Assembly: GCA_003248315.1 (NCBI GenBank) | Contig: QKWM01000004.1 | Coordinates: 5,205,001-5,269,000, forward strand | Origin: Streptomyces sp. SW4 | GTDB lineage: Bacteria > Actinomycetota > Actinomycetes > Streptomycetales > Streptomycetaceae | DNA: 64,000 nt | Direction of reading: 5' to 3' | In this document: in pieces, positions 52,873 through 63,498 of the stretch | Numbering within the stretch: the stretch's first letter is position 1 | How the letters are laid out: each line of letters starts with the position of its first letter | Translations under genes and position numbers: made by a program | The notes under the pieces: generated by a model | What the model was told of the DNA's origin: nothing | The model's database searches: none | What the model saw: only the letters and a program-made list of their open reading frames with translations

Positions 52873-55800
52873 CGACATCGAGATCCGCGTCAAGGTCGCC
52901 AACCAGACCGGCACCGGCCTTACCGCCGTCAACAACTCCCTCGACACCCTCAAGCAGCGCGCGAACGCCGCCGCCACAGCCGTCAGCAACCTGCGGGCAG
53001 TGGCCGACGACATCAGCATCACGGCCACGGTCGACAACCAGACACGCTCGGAGTTCACAGAGATCGAAAACTCGATCTCCGCGCTGCGAGCCATCTCTGA
53101 CATCGACATTCGCGTCGGTGTCGACGACCAGACCACCGCCGGCCTCGCCCAGATCCGCTCGACACTCGACGCCTTCGTCGCTGCGAATCGCTGGGACATC
53201 GAGGTCGGCCTCGACGACCAGACCACTGCCGGCTTCACGGGCATCCTGGCCTCGCTGTCCGCTGTCCAGGCGGCCGGCCGCACCGATCTGGAAGTCCGCC
53301 TGGACGACCAGACGACTGCGGGTTTCGCCACGCTCGCAACGGCGATCGGTGATCTGCGGGCTGAGTCACCGATCCGGCTGGACGTCACGTTCGACGACCA
53401 GTCCGGGCAGGTCAGCGACACGGCACGCGCGGTACGCCAGCTCAGCACGGACGCACGCAACGCCGCCACGAACCTGACGACCCTCACCGCGCAGGCCCTC
53501 ACCGGGAGCGTGGCCCTGCTCAGGTTGGCGGCCGCCGCAGAGGACGCCAAGCAGGAACTCGACGGCCTGCGCTCGGCAGCGAGCCGCGCGGCCACCGCCG
53601 TGGGCAGGCTCGGCGAACGCGCCGACTCCACCGATGACCGCCTCCTCCACCTACGGCGCACCACCCTCGACCTCTCCGGAGACCTGGACCTCCTCGGCGA
53701 CTCCTCCCGCTACGCCGGCGACGGGCTCCGGGACTTGCGCGGCGGCCTGGGCTCCCTGACGACGTCGGCGGGCAACGCTTCGGCTTCGCTCGGCGGCAGC
53801 GGCATGGGCCTGCGCGGGCAACTGATCGGCGTCGCGGCGGTCCTCGGCGCCACGCTGCTCCCGACGATCGGCGCCGTCGCGCCCATGCTGACCGGGCTCG
53901 CCGTGGTCGGTGGTGGTGCGGCCTTGGCCATGGACGACCTGAAGGAGAAGGTGAAGCAGCTCAAGGGGCCGTTCGAGGACTGGAAGAAGGCTGCCGAGAA
54001 GGGGCTGGCGCCGCACACGGAGCGTGCGGTGAAGTCCCTGAAGACGGCCATGAAGGAGCTGACGCCGACCCTGCAGCTCGGCGCGGAGACCTTCGGATCG
54101 ATCACCGAGCGTGCCTCCGAGTTCGTCGCCTCGCCCGCCTTCCAGACCGCGTTCCAGCGGAACGCGAAGATGGGCGTCGTCTGGGTCGAGGAGTTCGCCG
54201 GATCGATCGGCAAGTTCACCCAGGCCTTCCTGGAGTTCGGCACCAAGTCCAAGCCCGCCCTCGACGCCTGGCAGGAGCTGCTCGGCGGCTTCCTGGACAC
54301 CGGCCTGCCCGGCATGTTCGCGGGCCTGGAGCAGGGCATCGGCGGCGCCTCCGAGATGATGTCCGGCTTCGCGTCGTTCCTCAACGAAGGCATCCTCCCC
54401 GCCCTAGGCAAGATCTCCGGGTCCTTCGCTGAGGCTTTCGGCCCGCTGATCGGCGAGATGCTCGAGGGAACAGGCCTCGCGCTGAGGGGTCTGGCCACCG
54501 GCTTCGAGTACGCGATGGAGCTGGCCGAGCCGTTCGCTGGCGTGTTCGCTGACGCCATCCGCGCCACGAACGAGGTCATGCGGATCGGCACGGAGGTCGC
54601 CGGGTCGCTCGCGTCGGCACTGGGCGGCGCCCTGGTCGAGTCGATGCTGGAAGTGATCGGGATCGACACGTCGAAAATGGGCAACGGCTTCCGGGGCCTG
54701 TCGAACTGGGTGTCGGAGAACGAGGGGCGGATTCGCGGCGCGTTCTACGCGATCGCCGAGGGCATCACGTCGATGGTCACGGTCGGCATCAGCATGCTGC
54801 CGCAGCTCTGGGGCGCCTTCCGCCTGACCACGGAGGCGGTGCTCCTCGCGGTCGACGGCATGGTCTCCGGGATGGCGAAAGCGTTCGGTCACCTGCCGGT
54901 CATCGGCGACAAGTTCAAGGAAGCGAACAGCAACTTCGACACCTTCGCGGAGGGCTTCCGCGGCACCCTGGACAAGGTCGGCGGCGGAATCAACCGGTTC
55001 GTCGAGGAAGCCGTGCCGCGGCTGTCCCGGGTCCAGCTGAAGCTGCGGGTCGACGAGGCGGAGCAGAACCTCCGGAGCATCAAGGAGAAGCTGGAGGACC
55101 CCGCCCTCACGAAGGAACGGCGGGCGAAGCTCAGCGCTGAGAAGGGGGAAGCGGAAGCGAAGCTGGCGGCGGCGAAGCGGGAGCTGGCTGCGTTCGACCG
55201 GTCTCGTGCGGACGCGACCCTCGCTGCGGATCCGAGGCCGTTCTTCGGTGACGCTGCCCGGGTCCGAGGCACCCGGTTCTCGAAGAAGAACGTGCCGATC
55301 GACGCCGCCACCAGCGCCTTCTGGAGCGCGGTGGGTGGCATTTCCGGCAGCGTGGTCGGCTCGGCGTACATCAACGTGTACAACCGGTACATCGACAACA
55401 AGGCCGCGAAGCCGTTCCGCGCGTTCGGCGGCCCGGTGCAGCGCCGCGCGAACGGCGGCGAGATCCAGCACTTCCCGAACGGCGGCTACGTCGAAGGCCC
55501 CGGCGGCCCCCGCTCGGACAGCATCCTGGCGACGTTCGCGTCCGGCGCGACCGCCATGGTCTCGGACACCGAGTACGTCATCCAGTCCTCCGCGGTGAAG
55601 AAGTACGGCCTGCCCCTGCTCGACGCCCTGAACCGCGGCACGCTGAAGCTCGCCGGCGGCGGCGTCACCAAGTCCGAGGCGAAGGCCCGGAAGGAGACCA
55701 GCCACCTTCTCTCCGTCAGCCGTTTCGGGCAGATGGCCGGCTGGCGGGACTCGGAGATCCGGAACGCGCTCGGGGACCCGGGCAGCATCGAGGCGCTGGT

Positions 55801-56796
55801 GTCTGCGCTGTCGCAGTGGCGGTCGAACATCCAGAAGGCCACGCACGGCACCACGGAGGTGCGGCTGCTGCGCCAGCTCGACGCGACGGCGAAGCGGCTG
55901 TTCTCGTACCAGAAGCAGCTCGACAAGGTGAACTCGTCGCTGCAGAAGTCGAAGGATCGGCTGGAGGAGCTGCAGCGCGCAGCGTCCCAGCTCCGGGAGT
56001 CGATCCAAAACGGTGTGCTGGCTTCGGCGAACATCACCAGGAACCGGCAGGACGGCCCGGTGACCACGGCGTCGATCATGGCGCAGCTCACCGGCTCCCG
56101 CGACAAGGCCTCCAGCTTCGCGAAGGCGCTGGAGTCGCTGCGCCGCCGCGGGCTGGCCAGCTCGCTGATCGAGCAGATCGCCGAGGCAGGCATCGACGGC
56201 GGCGGCCTGGAGACCGCCAGCGCCCTGATGAAGGCCTCCATGTCCGAGATCATGCAGATGAACAAGCTGCAGTCCCAGGTGCTGGACTCGGCGATCGCCG
56301 CCGGGAAGACCACCGCCGACGCCGTGTACGGGCTGCAGATCAAGGGCTCGCAGGAGCTGGTCAAGTACTGGTCCGACGCCGCGAAGACCCTCACCAAGGC
56401 CATGGACAAGCTCGCCGCCGCGATGGAGAAGAGCGTCGAGAAAGCGTGGAGCGGCAAGGCCACCGGCGGATCATCGGCGCCGCGTCGGGCGGGGCCCGCG
56501 GCTCGTGGACGCTCGTCGGCGAGCACGAGCCGGAGCTGGTCCGCCTGCCGTTCGGGTCCCGCGTGTACTCCGGGCCCGACACCCGCCGCATGCAGCAGCA
56601 GGCCTGGGCCTCCATGCTCAACACCCCCCGCACGGGCGCCCGCCAGTACGGGACCCCGGCGGCCGCACGCCCCGACAAGCCCATCGTGATCAACCTGTCC
56701 CTCGGCGGCCGCGAGTTCGAACAGATCTGGGTCGACACCGGACGCCGCGCCGTGTCCACCCGCGGCGGCCTCCGCGCGACCCTGGGAGACAACTGA
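52865..56796 (+). CDS. Tape measure protein
   Basis: GTG 52865, preceded by GGGAGG. About 1,310 residues. The first 180 residues hold about six repeats around a DDQTTAGF core. Then a coiled coil, hydrophobic membrane-like stretches (LIGVAAVLGATLLPTIGAVA), VAGSLASALGGALVESMLEV, a second coiled coil (EEAVPRLSRVQLKLRVDEAE onward) and a basic end. One G is missing near 56470; with it the protein continues IIGAASGGARGSWTLVGEHE and ends RGGLRATLGDN. It sets tail length and passes DNA into the host. Confidence 0.85.
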
Positions 56797-56797
56797 G

Positions 56798-59700
56798 ATG
56801 GTGTTCCCGAGACCCGCCTCCCACTGCAGGTCGACCTCTCCCTCGACGGCACCACCTGGACCGACGTGTCCTCCGACGTGCTCTACGAAGACCGCATCCA
56901 GATCACCCGCGGCCGCAGGGACTGGGGCCAGCAGGTCGACCCGGGACGGCTGTCGCTGGCGCTGAAGAACCTGGACGGCAAGTACACCCCGCAGAACCCC
57001 GCGTCGCCGTTCTACGGGCAGATCGGCCGCAACACCCCGATCCGAGTGTCCGTGAACACCGGCCCAGTCGCCCTCGACCTGCCGGGCAACCCAGGCGACT
57101 ACGCCTCCACCCCGACACCGCCGCCCTGGACATCACCGGCGACATCGACGTCCGCTTCGACGCCACCCTCCTCAACTGGGTCCAGCCCGACTACCCCTCC
57201 GGCGGCGAGGTCAGCTTCCCCGCACCGAGCTGATCGCGAAACGCGACGCCGGGCAAATCTCCTGGGCCCTGTACATGACCCAGGGCCGCCCCTACTTCGA
57301 GTGGTCCACCAACGGCACCAGCACCACCTGGGTGTGGTGCAGCAAGGAAGTCCCCCTCACGACGTCCGGCCGGCTGGCGATCCGGTTCACGATGGACGTC
57401 GACAACGGCGCCGGCGGCAAGGTCGTGGCCTTCTACACGGCGCCGACCATCGCCGGCCCGTGGGTCGAGCTGGACGGCGGCACTCTGTCAGGGACGACGT
57501 CGATCCACAGTGGGACGGCGCCGCTGCGGATCGGGGACGCGACCGAGCAGACGAACTGGCGGCCGGCGCTGGGCCGTGTCCACGCTGTCGAGGTCCGCAA
57601 CGGCATCAACGGGTCGGTCGTGGCGAACCCGGACTTCACCGCCCAGGCCGCGGCCACCACCAGCTTCACGGACAGCGCAGGCCGTACCTGGTCCCTGGCC
57701 GGGAACACCGGGATCACCAACCGGATCGCCCGGTTCGTCGGCGAGGTGTCCTCCTGGCAGCCCCGCTCGGACACCGGCGGCCACCACGTCACCACCCTCG
57801 TCGAAGCATCCGGCCCTCTCCGCCGCCTCGGCCAGGGCGCCGTCCCCACCAAGAGCCCCCTCTACCGGGAGCTGACCAGCCCCGGCCGTGTCGCCGCAGG
57901 CATCGTCGCCTACTGGCCCCTCGAAGACGGCGCCGACGCCACCGCGTTCGCATCCGCAGTCGACGGCCACCCCGCCATGACCCGCACCGCAGGGGTCACA
58001 CCGGCTGCCTACTCGGACTGGGTGGCGTCCGCGCCGCTGCCGACGGTGAGCAGCGGGTCGATGCGGGTGACCGTTCCGGCGTACACGCTGGGCTCGTCGA
58101 GCGTGTCCACGGTGGGCTTCTTCACGCGGGTACCCGCGGCGGGCACGCTGTCGACGCAGCGGCTGGTATCGCTCACGCAGAGCGGCACGGCCACGAAGTG
58201 GATGCTGTGGATCAACACGGCCGGGAACATCGCGGTCCGCGCCTACAACGTGGACGGCGCCGTCATCCACGACTCCGGGTTCACCACCGAAAGCATCAAC
58301 GGCCTGGAGAAGTACCTGGTCCTGCGGCTCACCCAGGACGGCCCGGACGTCGACTACATCCTCACCGTCGTCGACATCGCCGGATCATCCCGACCGCAGT
58401 CCCCGACAATGTCATCGACCTCTTCCAGATGACCGGCACCGTCACCTCCGCCACCACCGGCGTGATCAACCAGATCCGGTTCGGTGACGACGCCGGCATG
58501 AACAGCACGGTCATCGGCCACGTCGCCGTCGGCAATACCTCGACGGCGTTCAACGCGACCGCTGGCGTCCTCGTCGGCTGGCATGCCGAGGAGGCCGCTT
58601 CCCGGATCGCCCGGATCGGCGGCGAGGAAGAACTCCATGCCTACCCGACGTCCGCGGGTGACGAGCAGTGCGGCATCCAGCCGTCCGGGACCGCGCTGGA
58701 GGTGATGCGCGCGGCCGGCGAGGTCGACGAGGGGATCCTCGGGGAGCAGCGGGCGGTGCTCGGCCTGCGGTATGTGACCCGGGCGAGCATGTACAACCAG
58801 CCCGCGGCGCTGGTGCTGGACTACACGGGGGATGACGGGCTGGTGACGCCGCTCGAGCCGACGGACGACGACCAGGGCGTCACCAACGACGTCACCGTCG
58901 CCCGCACCTCCGGCTCGTCGGCGCGGCTGACGCAGTCCACCGGGGCCCTGTCCACGCAGGCCCCGCCGGACGGCATCGGCCTGTACGACACCTCCCACAC
59001 CCTGAACCTCCTGAACGATGATCAGCCGCTGCAGCACGCCGGATGGCGCCTCCACCTCGGCACCTGGGACGAGACCCGGTTCCCGCAGGTGTCCGTCAAC
59101 CTGGCCAACGCGCCCGCCTCGATCGAGGCCGCAGCAGGCGTCGACACAGGCTCGCGGCTGCAGATCCTGAACTCGCCCGCATGGCTGCCGCCGGGCCCGA
59201 TCGATCTGCTGGTGCAGGGCTACACCGAGACCCTGGACCAGTTCGAATGGAAGATCACCTACAACTGTGCGCCGGCGCGGCCGTTCGACGTCGCCTGGCT
59301 CGGCGCTGGCAGCAGCGTCACGGCGGCCCGCCAGCTCCAGTGGCTCGACACCGACGGCTCCCAGCTCGCCGAGCCGCTGGACACGACGGAGACCACGGTC
59401 GACGTGCACACCCTCACCGGCCCTCGCTGGACCCCGAACGTGTCCGACACGCCGTTCGACTGGCGGGTCGGCGGCGAGGTCATGACCGTCACCGCATCCG
59501 GCGCTTTCGTCAACCCGAACCCGTTCTTCGACACCGACCTCACCGGCTGGTCCGGGGCCGCGTCCGGCACCAGCATCGCCCGCTCCACCACCGTGATCCC
59601 GCCCCACCCACGGGCCCGTGCCTCCATGCAGGTCACCCCCGCAGGCGGCTTCTCCGCCGTGTCCGCGCGCAGCGACCTCACCGGCACCGGCCAGGTCATC

Positions 59701-60689
59701 CCCGGCCAACGGTGGAAGATCAGCGGCTGGTTCTACAGCCCCGGCGGCTGGCCGGCCCTGTACCCGAGCGCGCAGTGGGCCGACGCCGGCGGCTCGGTCG
59801 TCGCCTCGGGCGGGATCAGCCAGGCCGTCCCCGCAGGGCAGTGGACGTACCTGGAGGACACGGTGACGGTGCCGGCGTCGGCGACGCAGGTCCGGATCGT
59901 GGCCCGCGCGGACGGCACGCCGACCTCGGCGGATGTGTTCTACGTGTGGGGGCTGCGGATCTGCAGGGTGTCGTCGTCGGCCTTGTACGACGAGTTCGGG
60001 CGGACCGCGTCGTCGGCGTGGGGGCAGGCAGCGTCGGGGCAGACGTGGTCGACGTCGGGCGGGACAGCAGCGGACTACAACGTCACCGGCGGGTACGGCG
60101 CGCACCGGCTCGCGACGACGAACGCCTCCCGCCGCTCGTTCACCCCGTTCACGTACACCGACTTCGACGCCTACGTCTCCCTCACCCGAGCGCTGCCGCG
60201 ACGGGCGGTTTTCTGTCGGGCAGCCTGACGGGCCGCTACCTCGACAGCGACAACATGTACATGGCTAGGCTCGCGTTCAACAGCACCGGGTCGATGACGC
60301 TGACCCTGCGGAAACGCGTCGCCGCAACGGAAACCGAGCTGGCCTCCCACACCGTCGAAGGCACCTACACGGCGGGCACGTACTACCGGATCCGGTTCCA
60401 GGCATCCGGGCCGACGCTCCGCGCGAAGGCCTGGCCGGCCAGCAACCCGGAGCCGGACCGGTGGCAGGTCGAGACCACCGACACGAGCATCACCACCTCG
60501 ACGTACATCGGGCTGCGTTCGATCTCCGCCAGCGCCAACACGAACGTGAACCCGGAGATCCGCTACGACCAGCTCGACGTCGTCAACCCGCAGACGTACA
60601 CCGTCACCCGCAGCGTGAACGGCGTCGTGAAGTCCCATGCGTCCGGCGTCCCGGTGGCGTTGGCGTACCCGTCCGTGATTGCCCTGTAG
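56798..60689 (+). CDS. Large minor tail / tail-tip protein
   Basis: ATG 56798. Begins MVFPETRLPLQVDLSLDGTT after one restored C near 56810, then VLYEDRIQITRGRRDWGQQV and PGRLSLALKNLDGKYTPQNP, the start of Streptomyces distal tail proteins. Long beta-rich parts follow, including LamG-like segments (GIVAYWPLEDGADATAFASA; WQVETTDTSITTSTYIGLRS). Breaks near 57118, 57222, 58383 and 60197 also look like single losses. About 1,297 residues; likely baseplate hub plus carbohydrate-binding modules for host recognition. Confidence 0.75.
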
Positions 60690-60698
60690 GAGGCCACC

Positions 60699-61217
60699 GT
60701 GTCGCAGTACCCCGTCCTCTACGCCGGGCAGCGCATCACTGCCGGGCTGCTGTCGTCGATGCTGCCGCTGGAGGCGTACAAGGGCTCGGACACGACCCGC
60801 ACGTCCACGACGACCACGACGGACGACCCGGACCTCGTGCTCACGCTGGAGGGCAACGCCACGTACTACGTGGAGATCTTCATCCACTACGCGGCGGCCA
60901 GCACCGAACTCCTCAAGACCCACTGGACCGTACCCAGCGGCGCGACCGGGTTCCGCAGCGCCTGGGGCCCCACCCAGACCGTCGCCACATCCGACCCGGC
61001 AGGCGACGGCCGCTGGGGCATCCACGGCTTCACCACCGACGTCCAATACGGCACCCGCAGCAACGCCAACTTCCTGACGATGGCCAAGGAGACCGGCAAC
61101 GTCGTCACCAGCAGCAGCGGCGGGACCCTCGCCCTGAAGTGGGCGCAAAACACCGCGGGAGCGACCGGCACCCGCGTGGCCGCCGGGTCGTACATGCGGG
61201 CCAAGCGGATTCTCTAG
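60699..61217 (+). CDS. Minor tail protein / fibre-like
   Basis: 172 residues from GTG 60699: VSQYPVLYAGQRITAGLLSS, YKGSDTTRTSTTTTTDDPDL, VLTLEGNATYYVEIFIHYAA, ending in small beta strands. A family common at the tail-tip end of Streptomyces phages. GTAGGAGG ribosome site. Confidence 0.6.
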   Translation: MSQYPVLYAGQRITAGLLSSMLPLEAYKGSDTTRTSTTTTTDDPDLVLTLEGNATYYVEIFIHYAAASTELLKTHWTVPSGATGFRSAWGPTQTVATSDPAGDGRWGIHGFTTDVQYGTRSNANFLTMAKETGNVVTSSSGGTLALKWAQNTAGATGTRVAAGSYMRAKRIL

Positions 61218-61226
61218 GAGGCGATC

Positions 61227-61457
61227 ATGCAACAGCATCCCGTCTACACCGTGGTCGGGTCATCGATCGGCGAACGCATGGTCGTCGTCGAGTACCGCGT
61301 CGAGATCGGCCCCGGCGGCGGCCTCGAAGGCATGCTCACCGGCGACGCCGTCGCCCGCGCTCTGATGGACGCGATGACCACGGCGGGCGCCACGACGGTC
61401 ACAGCGACCCGCCAGGATCTCGCGTCCGCCGCGATCAACCGCACCGAGGGGGCGTGA
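61227..61457 (+). CDS. Small phage protein before the lysin
   Basis: 76 residues: VYTVVGSSIGERMVVVEYRV, GMLTGDAVARALMDAMTTAG. Overlaps the lysin ATG. Unknown. Confidence 0.5.
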   Translation: MQQHPVYTVVGSSIGERMVVVEYRVEIGPGGGLEGMLTGDAVARALMDAMTTAGATTVTATRQDLASAAINRTEGA

Positions 61458-62301
61458 TGGCCATCAAGCTCGTCACCCGCGCGCAGTGGGGCGCCCGCGC
61501 CTACCGCACCCGAACGGCGCGACGCCGTACAGCGGCACCCGCCGTGGCATCAAGCTCCACTACCTCGGCACCCCGTACACGGACCGGACCCACGACCGGT
61601 GCGACGACTACGTCCGCCAGATCCAGACCCAGCACATGGACGGCAACGGCTGGTCCGACATCGGCTACAGCTTCGTCGTCTGCACCCACGGCTACGTGTA
61701 CGAAGGCCGTGGCCTGCGCCGTCGCAACAGCGCGAACGGCAACACGACGCTGAACAACCAGGACTACGCAATCTTGCTGCTCGTCGGATCGTCCGGCCTG
61801 ACGAAGCCGACCGACGCGCAACTCCACGGCGCCCGCGACGCCATCGACTACGTGCGCCGCGAGGGACCGGCAGGCGACTGGCTGGGCGGGCACCGTGACG
61901 GCTACGCCACGTCGTGCCCTGGCGACGCGGTTTACCAGTGGGTGAAGGCCGGTGCGCCGCGCCCCGACAGCGAGGAGGACGACATGGCCATCAGCGACGC
62001 CGACGCGAAGAAGATCGCCCACGCGGTGTGGGCGACCGACGGGTTCTTCGGCGTGCCATGGGGCACGAAGGAGAACCCCGAATGGTCCCCGGAGAGCGTG
62101 CTCCGTCACGTCACCGAGGTCGCCCGGGAGAACCGCGGCCGCATCAAGGCACTCCAGGCGGAGGTCGGCGCCCAGGCCGCGGTCCTCGCCCGGCTCACGG
62201 AAGGCGGCGGACTCACCGCCGCGGAGATTCAGGCTGCGGCCGAGGCCGGCGCCAAGGCGGCGCTCGCACAGCTCGGCGACGCACTCACGGAAGGAAACTG
62301 A
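61457..62301 (+). CDS. Endolysin: N-acetylmuramoyl-L-alanine amidase (PGRP/Amidase_2)
   Basis: MAIKLVTRAQWGARAYR joins, over one restored C near 61509, to TPNGATPYSGTRRGIKLHYL. Zinc ligands: His in KLHYLG, His in GHRDGYATSCPGD and its Cys; GWSDIGYSFVVCTHGYVYEG is the substrate strand. The amidase ends near residue 175; a linker and helical region (NRGRIKALQAEVGAQAAVLA) follow. About 282 residues. Cleaves the peptidoglycan stem link for host lysis. Confidence 0.85.
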
Positions 62302-62303
62302 CC

Positions 62304-62534
62304 ATGCCGAAGGAATCGACCAAGACAACGGCCCGCACCGTCCTCCAGACGACGGTAGGCGTCGCGGTCGCGCTGCCCGGGATCGTGGCCGCGTCCGGCG
62401 TGTCCGAGGCCCTGCCGTGGGTCGCCGGCGCGCTCGCGGTCGCGGGCGGCTTCGCCAGGGTGATGGCGCTGCCGTCGGTGCAGGGCCTCCTGCCGGCGTG
62501 GCTGCGGACGGATGGAGCGGAGACCAGAGAGTGA
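62304..62534 (+). CDS. Holin-like membrane protein
   Basis: 76 residues with two membrane segments (VLQTTVGVAVALPGIVAASG, WVAGALAVAGGFARVMAL) and GGAAGG-like ribosome site, just after the amidase. Size and position fit a holin. Confidence 0.65.
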   Translation: MPKESTKTTARTVLQTTVGVAVALPGIVAASGVSEALPWVAGALAVAGGFARVMALPSVQGLLPAWLRTDGAETRE

Positions 62535-62791
62535 CCGTGCCGGACTCGGGCGTCTACATCCCGCCCGCGCAGATGTATCAGGAGCTGCGGTCCTTGAGCG
62601 ATGGCCTGACCCGCGTGGAGACCAAGCTGGACGGGATCGCCCAGGGCCTGACCGAGGTCAGCAAGGACGTCGCGGATCATGAGACGCGGCTCCGGGCTCT
62701 GGAACGGTCGCGGTGGCCGTTGCCGTCGGTGGCAGTGCTCGTCGCGATGGCCTCGCTCGGGGTCGCGCTGTGGCAGGCGGTGGGCCGGTGA
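62531..62791 (+). CDS. Coiled-coil membrane protein of the lysis block
   Basis: 86 residues: an N-terminal coiled coil (LRSLSDGLTRVETKLDGIAQ, VADHETRLRALER) and a C-terminal membrane segment (SVAVLVAMASLGVALWQAVG). GTG overlaps the holin stop. Likely a lysis accessory or second holin. Confidence 0.55.
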   Translation: MTVPDSGVYIPPAQMYQELRSLSDGLTRVETKLDGIAQGLTEVSKDVADHETRLRALERSRWPLPSVAVLVAMASLGVALWQAVGR

Positions 62792-62994
62792 CCGGCGCGG
62801 ACTGGGTGTGGGGCGGCCTGCTCACCGCCGGCGCGGCGTTCGAGGTCTGGGCCCTGCGCAACGCCACATCCGGTGACACCTTGTCGGAATCGACGCGCCG
62901 CTGGTTCCGGGTACATACCCGGGCCGGGGCGGTGGTCTTCGCGGGGCTGTGGACTGGGTTCGCGGTCTGGTTCCTGGCCCACATCCTCGGCTGA
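62788..62994 (+). CDS. Two-pass membrane protein of the lysis block
   Basis: 68 residues: DWVWGGLLTAGAAFEVWALR and GAVVFAGLWTGFAVWFLAHI. Ends just before the terminator. Second holin-like gene or lysis regulator. Confidence 0.55.
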   Translation: MTGADWVWGGLLTAGAAFEVWALRNATSGDTLSESTRRWFRVHTRAGAVVFAGLWTGFAVWFLAHILG

Positions 62995-63006
62995 CCGGCC
63001 ACCAGT

Positions 63007-63042
63007 GAGGGCCCCGTACCGCAGCGCGCGGGCGGGGCCCTC
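63007..63042 (+). terminator. 10-bp hairpin ending the late operon
   Basis: GAGGGCCCCG (63007-63016) pairs exactly with CGGGGCCCTC (63033-63042). Confidence 0.75.
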
Positions 63043-63058
63043 TGCCATGCTGAGGCCT

Positions 63059-63304
63059 ATGCGCGCCGACGACAGGTGGACACCCCGGTTCCGTCACCCG
63101 CAGCCGCCCGGCCCGGTTCAGCCGCTCGACGTGAACCGCGAAGCCAAGATTCGCCAACTCCACGAAGACCTACGCCACGAGAACACCCTTGCTGCAGCAG
63201 GGGCCCGTGCCGCGATCGACGACCTACTCCGCGAGGTCAGCCGCCTGCGCCGCCGGATCGAGGCGATGGGCGCAGACCCGGACGACGTCACGCCGCCGCG
63301 GTAA
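63059..63304 (+). CDS. Small coiled-coil protein
   Basis: 81 residues: RFRHPQPPGPVQPLDVNREA, LAAAGARAAIDDLLREVSRL, RRRIEAMGADPDD. ATG 63059 lies 16 bases after a TGCCATGCTG motif and lacks a ribosome site; probably leaderless. Confidence 0.45.
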   Translation: MRADDRWTPRFRHPQPPGPVQPLDVNREAKIRQLHEDLRHENTLAAAGARAAIDDLLREVSRLRRRIEAMGADPDDVTPPR

Positions 63305-63464
63305 CGTCCCCGCGCTGGATGGCCACCAGCTCGGCGCACAGCCGCGCGTACTCCTCCCGCTGCACCGACGTCAACGGCACCTGCGGATGCGACCACAACG
63401 CACGGATCGCCGCGTTCAGCTCCTCAGCAGAACGCACGACAGAACCAGCAGGGGAGGGGGACAT
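63288..63464 (-). CDS. 58-residue minus-strand protein
   Basis: MSPSPAGSVVRSAEELNAAI, RALWSHPQVPLTSVQREEYA, RLCAELVAIQRGDVTAAA. Helical, coherent composition. Its 3' end overlaps the convergent gene by 17 bases; divergent from the HAD gene. Confidence 0.55.
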   Translation of the reverse strand: MSPSPAGSVVRSAEELNAAIRALWSHPQVPLTSVQREEYARLCAELVAIQRGDVTAAA

Positions 63465-63498
63465 AGATCAAGAGTAGAGCCCCGCTACGCTCAACCGC

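Noticed and set aside
54404..56008. Long minus-strand frame over the tape measure gene, and a similar one at 58354-60105
   Set aside because: Both are antisense to well-supported tail genes and have repetitive Arg/Leu/Gly content with no domain.
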